Assembly (NCBI RefSeq): GCF_003024195.1
Contig: NZ_KZ679038.1
Coordinates: forward strand, 496,001 to 560,000
From: Streptomyces dioscori
GTDB taxonomy: Bacteria > Actinomycetota > Actinomycetes > Streptomycetales > Streptomycetaceae
Length of the DNA: 64,000 nt
Direction of reading: 5' to 3'
Part shown: piece by piece, positions 41,421 to 49,719 of the stretch
Position numbering within the stretch: the stretch's first letter is position 1
How the letters are laid out: each line of letters opens with the position of its first letter
The notes under the pieces: generated by a model
Told to the model about the DNA's origin: nothing
Databases searched by the model: none
The model's input: only the letters and a program-made list of their open reading frames with translations
Program-made: the position numbers and the translations under genes

Positions 41421-42152
41421 ATGAGGCATGATGAAGCGGTGACGAATCGGACGGCGCCCGCCGACAAGCAGCCCGGAACCCCTCCCCGGCGCGGCCGGCC
41501 ACGTAAAGGCGCCGGAACGCTGACCAGGGACGCCGTCATCGGGGCCGCGATCTCGGTCATCGACGAGGAGGGCGTCGAGGGGGTCAGCATGCGAACCGTG
41601 GCCCGGCGCCTGGGAGTCGACGCGAAGAGCCTCTACAACTACGTCGACGGCAAGGACCACCTCCTCGACGCCGTCGCCGAACACATCCTGGTCGGGGTGG
41701 CACTCCCGGAGCCGACGGGATCGCTCGACGCGGATCTGCGCGCCATCGGAAGGACGTTCCGCGCCGCCACCCTCACGCATCCCCGCGCCGGGGCCCTCGT
41801 ACTGACCCGGCAGCTCTCGTCCTCGGCCGGCCTGCGGCCCGTCGCCACGGTGCTGTCGGTGCTGCGCGCCGCGGGTTGCGGACCCGATGAGGCGGTGCAC
41901 CTGCTCAGGACGTTGCTGGCCTCGGTCATCGGCACCCTGCTGCGGGAGGTCTCCGCGGGTCCGACCTTCGGGGTGGTCGGCCCCGAGGCGACGGCGGCAC
42001 GCCGACGGGACCTGGAGGACTCAGGCCTGCCCGTACTCGTCGAAGCGGCTCCGTACCTGGCCCGGTTCAGCCATGACGAGGAGTTCGAGTACGCGCTCGA
42101 CCTGATCGTCACCGCCGTCACGAGGAAGGTCGACGACGGCGGCCGGCCGTGA
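41421..42152 (+). CDS. TetR-family transcriptional regulator, TetR_C class
   Basis: 243 residues from ATG 41421; GTG 41439 is an alternative start. A basic tail (PPRRGRPRKGAGTLTRD) leads into the helix-turn-helix VIDEEGVEGVSMRTVARRL and GVDAKSLYNYVDGKDHLLDAV, the 'SLYNYV' form of TetR(class TetR_C) regulators. It most likely represses the divergent MBL-fold operon and itself through the paired 18-bp boxes just upstream. Confidence 0.9.
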   Translation: MRHDEAVTNRTAPADKQPGTPPRRGRPRKGAGTLTRDAVIGAAISVIDEEGVEGVSMRTVARRLGVDAKSLYNYVDGKDHLLDAVAEHILVGVALPEPTGSLDADLRAIGRTFRAATLTHPRAGALVLTRQLSSSAGLRPVATVLSVLRAAGCGPDEAVHLLRTLLASVIGTLLREVSAGPTFGVVGPEATAARRRDLEDSGLPVLVEAAPYLARFSHDEEFEYALDLIVTAVTRKVDDGGRP

Positions 42153-42181
42153 TGGTCCTCGCCCCGGCGGGCTCGTGTACG

Positions 42182-42330
42182 TCACGAGCGCGGAGGTGAC
42201 GGTGGTTTCACCAGGCCGCTCCGGTAGGCGATGACGACGAGTTGTGCGCGGTCGTGGGCATGGAGTTTGTTCATGGCCCGCTGGATGTGGCCGCGTACGG
42301 TCGGCGGGCTCAGCACGAGTTGCTGGCCGG
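42182..42330 (-). pseudogene. Remnant of a LuxR/NarL-type regulator DNA-binding domain
   Basis: The minus strand encodes LVLSPPTVRGHIQRAMNKL followed by HAHDRAQLVVIAYRSGLV, which is the last two helices of a GerE helix-turn-helix, ending at a stop at 42182. The preceding part of the domain (EIAxx) is replaced by unrelated residues and no receiver or sensor domain is found upstream, so only a 3' fragment remains. Bases 42153-42564 otherwise hold no gene. Confidence 0.75.
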
Positions 42331-42564
42331 CCCGGCGTGACGGGGTGCGGCAGGGCATCGTGAGGGCGCTTTGCACGCATGTGCTGCGGAAAGCGTTTTC
42401 CCTGCGTCGGGGCTACACGATTCACCCTTCTCAGGTGCCCTTCCGGGGAACTACTGCCGCACGCACGGCGTCAAACGTATCGGGCTTGCCACCCCGGCAC
42501 TTTGCTTGACATTTCACCGAGACCTGAGCACGTCGCGCATTCACCCTCCCGCACCGTGCGCCGA

Positions 42565-43368
42565 ATGCCCGTCGAGCCGCTGACCATTTGGGGACTATTC
42601 GCAGTGACCACCGTAATTGTGCAGCTTTCCGACGCCGTCGTCCGCCGCTCCGACGACCCCAGGCCCGAGCCGCGTCTGGTGCGGCTGAGCCCGGGGCAGA
42701 GCGCCGAGTTCGGGCGGGGGAAGCCCGGGACACCGCTGCCCATACCCTTGCGTGACCCCGCGGTGTCGCGTTGCGCCGGTCAGGTCACCGCAGTGGAGGA
42801 CTACTGGCGCCTTTCCAATTACAGCGCCGAGGCGACGTACGTCGTGGAGAACCTCGAAGGCGCGGGGGAACACATCCGTGTCGCACCGGGACGGATTGGT
42901 GCACCTGTCCCGTTCGAGCTGTCCCGGGTAATTCTTCCCGCGGCCGAAAACCCCATGGAATTCAAGGTGTTCGCACCCCAGCACGCGTATACGGAAGCCG
43001 GGTGCGACAGCTCCGCAGGGGAACCGACCACGAGCCCCTTCTCGCTGAACCCCACGTCCAAGTATTTCCTGGTCCTGCTGGCTCTGTGCGAACCTCGGCT
43101 GCGCTCCCCTTCGAGCGCGGCCGTCCCGGGCGTGGGAGAGGTCCTCGAACGGTTGCGAGGGCTGCCGAGTTGCCATGATCTGACCCGGTCCGCACTCAAT
43201 TACCACATCGACTATCTCGCCGACACGAAGCTACGGCTGCGCGAGGGCCCGGGGGGTTCGTACGGCGAGGCGGGAGGCAAGCGCGAACGGCTGGTCAGCC
43301 TCGCGCTGCGGTTCAATCTGGTCCGTGAAGAGCACTTGGCTCTGCTCCCCCCAGCCGTCAGACGCTGA
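42565..43368 (+). CDS. FHA-like domain protein, probable kinase partner
   Basis: 267 residues from ATG 42565 (GTG 42604 is an alternative). An N-terminal hydrophobic stretch (PLTIWGLFAVTTVIVQL) is followed by RLSPGQSAEFGRGKPG, DPAVSRCAGQV and YWRLSNYSAEATYVVENLE, the glycine-arginine, serine-arginine and asparagine positions of a forkhead-associated phosphothreonine-binding fold. The C-terminal half includes LNYHIDYLADTKLRL. It is 19 bp upstream of the Ser/Thr kinase gene, so it is probably its substrate or adaptor. Base composition is somewhat less GC-biased than its neighbours. Confidence 0.7.
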   Translation: MPVEPLTIWGLFAVTTVIVQLSDAVVRRSDDPRPEPRLVRLSPGQSAEFGRGKPGTPLPIPLRDPAVSRCAGQVTAVEDYWRLSNYSAEATYVVENLEGAGEHIRVAPGRIGAPVPFELSRVILPAAENPMEFKVFAPQHAYTEAGCDSSAGEPTTSPFSLNPTSKYFLVLLALCEPRLRSPSSAAVPGVGEVLERLRGLPSCHDLTRSALNYHIDYLADTKLRLREGPGGSYGEAGGKRERLVSLALRFNLVREEHLALLPPAVRR

Positions 43369-43387
43369 ACCGAAAGGCTCACCCAGC

Positions 43388-44935
43388 ATGAACCACTCGC
43401 ACCCCACTCCCCCGCTCGACCCCGCGCCCGGCTACCGGATCTCGGACTGGGAGATCACCGGCCTGATCGGCTCGGGCAGCTGGGGCAGTGTGTATGCCGC
43501 GGAGAAGGTCGCCGACAGTGCCGCGGGCGGCTCGGCCGTCGCCATCAAGCTCCTGCGCACCGACCTGCTGACCCCGGGACAGCGTGCGTCGATGGAGGAA
43601 CTGGCCCGCAAGGAAGCGCAGTTCAGTACAGAGGCGGACCACCCCCATCTCGTACGTACCCACGCGGTCGTGACCCTGAGGGATCCCGAGCGACCCGAAC
43701 TGGACGGTATGACGGCGCTGGTGATGGACCGTGCGGAACGCAGCCTCCAGGATCTCCTGGCGGCGGGCGGGACCGGGCGCCCGCTGCCGGAGGCGGAGCG
43801 GATCCTCAGCGGGGTGGCCTCCGGACTGGCGCACATGCACACGCATGGCTGGATCCACGCGGACCTCAAGCCCGCGAACATCCTCCTCGGCCCCGAACGG
43901 GCCGTGTGGCTCGCGGACTTCGGGCTCACCGTGGAACTGGAGGGCACGCACGCGTACGTACCGCCGCTGGGGTCGCTCGACCACGTGCCCCCGGAGTGGT
44001 GGTCGGAGCGCACCGGCGTCCACGGCACGACCGTGCGCAAGACGGCGGACATCTGGGCGTTCGGTGTGCTGGCGCACCAGGTGCTGACGGGTGGCATGCA
44101 TCCGTTCCCGGGCGGGACGGCGCGGGCCCGCTCGCTGGCGGCCCAGGCCTATGCCAACGGTTCGGCTCCGCTCCGCCTGGACGACTCCCTCGAACCGGAG
44201 TGGCGCAGGCTGATCGTGGAGTGTCTGGCTCCCGACCACGCCTCCAGAGCGGCCCTGGACGCGGATGAACTGTCCCGCCGGGTGGGGGCGTTGCACGCGG
44301 AACGCCTCCCCCGGCCCGTGTACAGGCGTCCGGCGGTCCTGCTCACGGCCGGCCTCACCGCCTGTGCCGCCGTCGCCGGCACGTTAGTGGCCTTCGTACC
44401 CTCCGACGGCAAGGACGCCCCGGAGAGGTCGAAGTCCTCGGCGACCGCGACCGCGCTCGCCGACGCCGCGCTGCCCGGGGCCATCCCCGCCGACTCCGAC
44501 GTGCCCGTCTCGCTGCGCCGGATCATCACCGACGCCGCGAAGCGGTGCACCGACGAGGAGGTCACTCCGGCGTTGCTGGCCGCGATGCTCAAGGCCGAGA
44601 GCGGTTTCGACCCCAAGGCGTCCCGGCCCGCCACCGGCGAGCACGGCATCGCCATGTGGACGCCCGCGGTGTTCAAGGCCTGGGCGGTGGACGGGGACCG
44701 CGACGGGGACAAGGACTACATGTCCCCCGCCGACGCCATCGGCACGATGTCCGTGTTCACCTGCTGGCTCGACCAGCGCTTCAAGCAGAACGACCTGCGG
44801 GAGAACCTGCCCGCGCTGATAGCGGCCGGTTACCGCACCAGTGACCGGACCGTCATCGAGGCCGGTGGTGTACCGAAGGCCGTGCAGCCCTACGTGGACG
44901 AGGTCCTCGCCAACCTCAAGGAGTACACGGCCTGA
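43388..44935 (+). CDS. Transmembrane Ser/Thr protein kinase with extracellular transglycosylase-like domain
   Basis: 515 residues. The kinase domain spans about 22-300: glycine loop LIGSGSWGSVY, K54 in AIKLL, HADLKPANILL (D159), ADFGL (D177), and PPEWW in place of the usual APE. One membrane helix lies near 315-337. Outside is a lytic-transglycosylase-like (SLT) domain, 378-470: LLAAMLKAESGFDPKAS with E404 as candidate catalytic acid and GEHGIAMWTPAVF. PASTA repeats, usual in PknB, are absent. Leu333 in the membrane helix is encoded by TTA (44384-44386), so translation may depend on the bldA tRNA. It lies just after the FHA-like gene and upstream of a secreted hydrolase gene. Confidence 0.9.
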   Translation: MNHSHPTPPLDPAPGYRISDWEITGLIGSGSWGSVYAAEKVADSAAGGSAVAIKLLRTDLLTPGQRASMEELARKEAQFSTEADHPHLVRTHAVVTLRDPERPELDGMTALVMDRAERSLQDLLAAGGTGRPLPEAERILSGVASGLAHMHTHGWIHADLKPANILLGPERAVWLADFGLTVELEGTHAYVPPLGSLDHVPPEWWSERTGVHGTTVRKTADIWAFGVLAHQVLTGGMHPFPGGTARARSLAAQAYANGSAPLRLDDSLEPEWRRLIVECLAPDHASRAALDADELSRRVGALHAERLPRPVYRRPAVLLTAGLTACAAVAGTLVAFVPSDGKDAPERSKSSATATALADAALPGAIPADSDVPVSLRRIITDAAKRCTDEEVTPALLAAMLKAESGFDPKASRPATGEHGIAMWTPAVFKAWAVDGDRDGDKDYMSPADAIGTMSVFTCWLDQRFKQNDLRENLPALIAAGYRTSDRTVIEAGGVPKAVQPYVDEVLANLKEYTA

Positions 44936-44943
44936 CACATCGA

Positions 44944-44984
44944 GCCGGGGGCCGCCCCTGACATGCGTCAGGAGCGGTCCCGGC
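44944..44984 (+). terminator. Hairpin terminator after the kinase gene
   Basis: GCCGGGGGCCGCCCCTGAC and GTCAGGAGCGGTCCCGGC pair with few mismatches around an ATGC loop, 8 bases past the stop. Confidence 0.75.
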
Positions 44985-45045
44985 TGTCCCCCGCATAGCG
45001 TCGGCGGGTCATTCCGTCACCGTACGCACCAGGGGGCATCTGATC

Positions 45046-46320
45046 ATGCGGCACTTCTCATCCCTCCGCAGCGGGCCGGGAGCGGCCGTCCGCAGCGGGC
45101 CGAGGGCGGCACGGCGGGCACTGTTCTCGGCGGGCGCCCTGCTGCTCTGTCTGGCGACGGCGGGCACCACCGCGTCCGCCGCTCCGGCCGCACCGGGTGG
45201 CGCGCCGGCCGACTCCGAGGGCACGGCGTCCGCCGCGGCCGCCCAGATCGAGGTCCCGGCCGATGTCACCGCCGGTGTCGCGGTCTACGACCGGCAGACA
45301 GGGACCTTCACCGAGCAGCTGAACACGAGCATGCAGTTCCGCTCGGCGTCCATCGTCAAGCTGCTGCTGGTGCTCGACTTCTTCCGGGACCGCGGTCCGA
45401 ACTACACGATCCCGGCCGCCGACCGGGCCCTGCTGGAGCCGATGCTCCGCAGCAGCGACGACGACGCGGCCTCCCACTACTGGCAGGTCAACGGCGGCGC
45501 GGCGATCATCGGGCGCATGAAGGGCGACCTCGGTCTCACCGACGTGGCCGGTCCGCCCGCAGGATACGAGGGCTACTGGGGATACACGGCCATCTCGGCC
45601 CGGGACACGGTCAAGATCTACCGCTACATCCTGGAACAGGCCGCCACGCCCGTACGGGAGTTCATCATGTCCAACCTGCGGCAGTCGACGCGCTGCGCCT
45701 CGGACTCCTTCGACCAGCACTTCGGCATCGCCGGCTCCTTCGACCGGCCCTGGGCCGTGAAGCAGGGCTGGTCGGGCGATTACGAGGACGGCACCTGCGG
45801 CCCCGACACCGCGAGGAACGCGACGTCGGCGCCGCAGTCCACGGGCCGGGAAGCCGCGGGAGCGAAGTCCACGGGTACGAAGTCCGCGGCGGCGGTAAAC
45901 CTGTCCCGGCCGGCCCTGCACAGCACCGGCACGGTCGGCAGCGGCGACCGGACCATCGTCGCCGTCCTCACCCTGCACCCCCTCGGCACCACCTACGGCC
46001 AGGCCTACACCGACATCGGCAGGCTGACCCGCAGTCTCGACGTGCCCGGCGCCACCAGGCCGGCCGGGAAGTGGTACGGCACCTGGGGCGAGCGGGTCGC
46101 CGTCCGCGGGGCGGCGACCACCGCGTCGGACTCCAAGACCCGGCTTCCCGCCGGTGTGGAGGTCCTGATCAGCTGCCAGAAGCAGGGCGAGACCGTCTCC
46201 GTACCGCCATACACCAACAACTGGTGGGCGTACCTGCCCCAGTACGGCGGCTACATGACCAACATCTATGTCAGCGCTCCGGACAACAAGCTGCCCGACG
46301 TGCCGGTCTGCACCTCCTGA
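45046..46320 (+). CDS. Secreted serine hydrolase, class A beta-lactamase-like fold
   Basis: 424 residues with a signal sequence (AARRALFSAGALLLCLATAG, cleavage near residue 46). The SxxK motif is SIVK (S102, K105). SSDDDAASHYW takes the place of SDN, and VKQGWSGDYEDG the place of KTG, so the triad is modified. An Ala/Thr/Ser linker follows, then a C-terminal SH3-like domain (TWGERVAVRG...NNWWAYLPQYGGYM in part). It may be a cell-wall-binding D,D-peptidase or esterase rather than a true beta-lactamase. A strong terminator follows. Confidence 0.8.
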   Translation: MRHFSSLRSGPGAAVRSGPRAARRALFSAGALLLCLATAGTTASAAPAAPGGAPADSEGTASAAAAQIEVPADVTAGVAVYDRQTGTFTEQLNTSMQFRSASIVKLLLVLDFFRDRGPNYTIPAADRALLEPMLRSSDDDAASHYWQVNGGAAIIGRMKGDLGLTDVAGPPAGYEGYWGYTAISARDTVKIYRYILEQAATPVREFIMSNLRQSTRCASDSFDQHFGIAGSFDRPWAVKQGWSGDYEDGTCGPDTARNATSAPQSTGREAAGAKSTGTKSAAAVNLSRPALHSTGTVGSGDRTIVAVLTLHPLGTTYGQAYTDIGRLTRSLDVPGATRPAGKWYGTWGERVAVRGAATTASDSKTRLPAGVEVLISCQKQGETVSVPPYTNNWWAYLPQYGGYMTNIYVSAPDNKLPDVPVCTS

Positions 46321-46360
46321 TGTCCGCCGGACCCGGAACAGCGCCTCGGTGATCGGATCC

Positions 46361-46392
46361 GTGGGGGCACCGCTCAACGGCGGTGCCCCCAC
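46361..46392 (+). terminator. Hairpin terminator after the serine hydrolase gene
   Basis: GTGGGGGCACCG and CGGTGCCCCCAC form a perfect 12-bp stem with an 8-base loop. Confidence 0.88.
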
Positions 46393-46542
46393 GGTTCGTT
46401 CGGCCGGCAGGACTTTGAACACTCACAGTACAAAGTATGGACATGCCAAGCCAAAGCCCCGTAGGTTGGCGGCGCACCGCAGCCACGTCAGAAAGACCGG
46501 AACGCAATCCGGCACGGTCCGGTCCCGCTTCATGGAGGACCG

Positions 46543-49500
46543 TTGTCCCACCATCAGTTCCTGCGTGCCCGAAGACTTCTCACCTCCCTACTGACCGGGG
46601 CCGTTCTGACCGGCGGCCTCCTCGCCGCACCCGGCTCCTCGGCCGCCACGGGCGCCGCCGCGGCCGTCCCGCCCCAGGAACCCGGGGTCACCCTGCGCGT
46701 GTTCGACGTGCAGACGCCGCTGAGCAAGCTGTGCACCCTCAAGCCCGGCCAGACCCCCAACCACGACGCGCTCAAGTCGACGGTGGACTGGTCGACGACC
46801 GATGACTTCGGCGGTTTCTCCGACCGGTTCGTGTCGGAGGTGACCGGCTATCTGGTCGTGCCGAGCGACGGCACCTACGGTCTGCGTCTCACCAGCGACG
46901 ACGGGTCCCGGCTGAGCATCGACGGCGCCACCGTCATCGACCACGACGGACTCCACGGCGCGGAGCCGAAGGACGCCTCCGTCGAGCTCACGGCGGGCTC
47001 GCACCCCCTGCGCATCGACCACTTCGAGCGGGACGGCGGGCAGGAGCTGCGGCTGGCCTGGAAGCCGCCGGGCGCGAACGACTTCACGACCGTGCCGCGC
47101 GAGGCGCTGAGCACGGACGCCGGAGTCGTACGGGTCACGGCCCCCGGACGCAAGGAGTGCGAGGCGAGCGGCGACACCCCCGGCGACGGCCTCCCGCTCA
47201 CCGACGTACGCCCCGACCTGGACCTCACCGATCTGCGCCCCGACGGGTTCGAACCGCAGGTCACCGGGATGGACTGGCTGCCCGACGGACGGCTGGCGAT
47301 CAGCACCTGGGGCGGCTCCGACAACGTTGCCGGAGAGGTGTACCTGCTCGACAACGTGACCGGCGAGACCAGCAAGGACAAGGTCACCGTCAAGAAGGTG
47401 GCGAGCGGGCTGCGGGAGCCCATGGGCATCAAGTACGTGGACGGCTCGCTGTACGTCTCGCAGAAACACGAACTGACCCGTCTCGTCGACAAGAACCGCG
47501 ACGACGTGGCCGACGAGTACCGCACCGTCGCGACCTGGCCGTACGGCAAGAACTTCCACGAGTTCGCCTTCGGACTCCTCTACCGCGACGGCCACTTCTA
47601 CGTGAACCTGTCCGTCTCCATCAACCTGGGCGGCGCGACCACCGTCCCGCAGCCGGCGCCGGGCCGCGGGACCACGTACAAGGTCAGCAAGAAGACCGGG
47701 AAGATCAGTCCGATCGCGGGCGGACTGCGGACGCCGAACGGGATCGGCTGGGGTCCGGAGGGCGAGATCTTCGCGACGGACAACCAGGGCGGCTGGCTGC
47801 CCTCGTCGAAGCTCGTGCACGTCAAGCAGGGCCGCTTCTTCAACCACTACACCGAGCCGTCCGGTGCCTTCGACGCGGCCACTCCGACCGCGCCGGTGCT
47901 GTGGCTGCCGCAGAACGAGATCGCCAACTCGCCCTCCACACCGCTGTATGTGAAGAAGGGCCAGTTCAAGGGCCAGATGCTGATCGGTGACGTGACCTAC
48001 GGCGGTCTGCAGCGCGCGTACCTGGAGAAGGTGAAGGGCCAGTACCAGGGCGCCGTGTTCCGCTACACGCAGGGCCTCGAAGCGGGTGTGAACCGCCTCA
48101 GCTACGGTCCCGACGGCTCGATCTACGCCGGCGGCCTGGGCGCCGACGGCAACTGGGGCCAGGAGGGCAAGCTCAAGTTCGGTCTGCAGAAGCTCACGCC
48201 CAACGGCGGCAACACCTTCGACGTCAAGACGATGCGTGCCGTACCCGGCGGCTTCGACCTGACCTACACCCAGCCGGTGTCGGCGAAGACGGCCGAGGAG
48301 CTGGCCAAGCACTACAAGGCCGAGCAGTGGCGGTACACCCCGACCAGCGACTACGGCGGCCCGAAGATCGGCGAAGAAGTACTGCCCGTGCGGTCGGCCG
48401 AGCTGTCGAAGGACAAACGCACCGTGAAGCTGCGGCTCGACAACCTGAAGCCCGGCCGGGTCGTGCACCTGCGCTCCCCGCGCCCCTTCACCTCCGAGTC
48501 CGGTGAGTCGCTGTGGAACACCGAGGCCTGGTACACGCTCAACGCCGTGCCCGGCAAGCAGCCGCCGGCCGCCACCCTGTACGAGGCCGAGGAGGCCCGG
48601 CTCACAGGCGTGGCCGGCATCGCCACGGACCACACCGGCTACTCCGGCAGCGGATTCGTCGCGCGGTACAACACGGAGGGCAAGGTCGGCACGACCTTCG
48701 ACGTACAGGTCAAGAAGTCGGGCACGTACGACGTCAACCTGCGCTACTCCAACGGCCCGAACCCGTTCGAGGGGACCAAGTCGCTCTCCCTGTACGCCAA
48801 CGGGAAGAAGCTGCGGCAGGTGAAGCTCGCCTCCACCAGCAACTGGGACACCTGGTCCACGCAGACCGAGAAGGTGGCACTGCGCAAGGGGAACAACACC
48901 CTCTCCTACCGCTACGACGCCGGGGACACCGGCCATGTCAACCTCGACCTGATCACCGTCCGCCCCCAGGGTGCGTCCCCCGTGCTCTTCGACGGGACCG
49001 CGGCTTCCCAGTCGCAGTGGCAGCACACGGACGGACGGCGCCTTGAGTGGCCGCTCGCCGACGAGAAGTCCATGGAGGTGTGCTGCGGTGACATCAGGAC
49101 CATCGACGCGTACCAGGACTTCAAGCTGCACGCCGAGTTCCGGGTCCCGCTGCTGCCCGACGACGTCACCGGGCAGAACCGCGGGAACAGCGGGATCTTC
49201 ATCCAGGACCGCTACGAGCTGCAGATCCTCGACTCCTACGGTGACACCACACTGGACACCAACGAGGCGGGAGCCATCTATCTGAAGAAGGCGCCCGACG
49301 TCAACGCGGCCAAGGCGCCCGAGACCTGGCAGACGTACGACATCGTCTTCCGCGCCGCCCGCTACGACGACAGCGGCAAGAAGACCGCGGACGCCCGGCT
49401 GACCGTCGTGTGGAACGGCCAGAAGGTGCACGACGACATCACCCTCGACAGCCCCACCGCCTCCGGTCGGGCCGAGACGCCGTCGACGGGGCCGATCCGG

Positions 49501-49560
49501 CTGCAGGACCACGGGAACAAGGTCCGGTTCCGCAACATCACGCTGGAGCCGCTCACCTGA
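46543..49560 (+). CDS. Secreted multidomain protein: PA14, sugar-dehydrogenase-like propeller, CBM, DUF1080
   Basis: 1005 residues from a TTG start with GGAGG at 46534-46538. Signal sequence to about residue 40. Domains in order: PA14-like (about 45-200; YGLRLTSDDGSRLSIDG, LRIDHFERDGGQELRLAW), a glucose/sorbosone-dehydrogenase-like beta-propeller (about 225-580; VTGMDWLPDGRLAISTW, LRTPNGIGWGPEGEIFATDN), a beta-sandwich linker, a CBM6/35-like module (about 680-805; YEAEEARLTG, VNLDLITV), and a C-terminal DUF1080/3-keto-disaccharide-hydrolase-like domain (GNSGIFIQDRYELQILDSYG). It probably binds and processes a polysaccharide or oxidised sugar outside the cell. A strong terminator follows. Confidence 0.88.
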   Translation: MSHHQFLRARRLLTSLLTGAVLTGGLLAAPGSSAATGAAAAVPPQEPGVTLRVFDVQTPLSKLCTLKPGQTPNHDALKSTVDWSTTDDFGGFSDRFVSEVTGYLVVPSDGTYGLRLTSDDGSRLSIDGATVIDHDGLHGAEPKDASVELTAGSHPLRIDHFERDGGQELRLAWKPPGANDFTTVPREALSTDAGVVRVTAPGRKECEASGDTPGDGLPLTDVRPDLDLTDLRPDGFEPQVTGMDWLPDGRLAISTWGGSDNVAGEVYLLDNVTGETSKDKVTVKKVASGLREPMGIKYVDGSLYVSQKHELTRLVDKNRDDVADEYRTVATWPYGKNFHEFAFGLLYRDGHFYVNLSVSINLGGATTVPQPAPGRGTTYKVSKKTGKISPIAGGLRTPNGIGWGPEGEIFATDNQGGWLPSSKLVHVKQGRFFNHYTEPSGAFDAATPTAPVLWLPQNEIANSPSTPLYVKKGQFKGQMLIGDVTYGGLQRAYLEKVKGQYQGAVFRYTQGLEAGVNRLSYGPDGSIYAGGLGADGNWGQEGKLKFGLQKLTPNGGNTFDVKTMRAVPGGFDLTYTQPVSAKTAEELAKHYKAEQWRYTPTSDYGGPKIGEEVLPVRSAELSKDKRTVKLRLDNLKPGRVVHLRSPRPFTSESGESLWNTEAWYTLNAVPGKQPPAATLYEAEEARLTGVAGIATDHTGYSGSGFVARYNTEGKVGTTFDVQVKKSGTYDVNLRYSNGPNPFEGTKSLSLYANGKKLRQVKLASTSNWDTWSTQTEKVALRKGNNTLSYRYDAGDTGHVNLDLITVRPQGASPVLFDGTAASQSQWQHTDGRRLEWPLADEKSMEVCCGDIRTIDAYQDFKLHAEFRVPLLPDDVTGQNRGNSGIFIQDRYELQILDSYGDTTLDTNEAGAIYLKKAPDVNAAKAPETWQTYDIVFRAARYDDSGKKTADARLTVVWNGQKVHDDITLDSPTASGRAETPSTGPIRLQDHGNKVRFRNITLEPLT

Positions 49561-49583
49561 GGTGACAGAAGGTGAACCGACCT

Positions 49584-49615
49584 GAGCCGGGCCCGGTGGA
49601 CACCGGGCCCGGCTC
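49584..49615 (+). terminator. Hairpin terminator after the mosaic secreted protein
   Basis: GAGCCGGGCCCGGTG and CACCGGGCCCGGCTC are perfect 15-base complements, separated by GA; the effective loop is a few bases longer. Confidence 0.9.
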
Positions 49616-49719
49616 TCGTACGTGGGGTCTGCCGGGGGTCGGCGGTAGTGCCTGCGGTACCTCGCAGTGGGCAGCACATGGGTTCGTGACGCCCCCTGCC
49701 CGCGCGGGAATCTAAGGGC

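Noticed and set aside
46588..49677. 1029-codon open frame on the minus strand
   Set aside because: Lies wholly opposite the PA14/propeller/DUF1080 gene, whose frame shows clear domains; the antisense translation is low-complexity and typical of GC-rich shadow frames.
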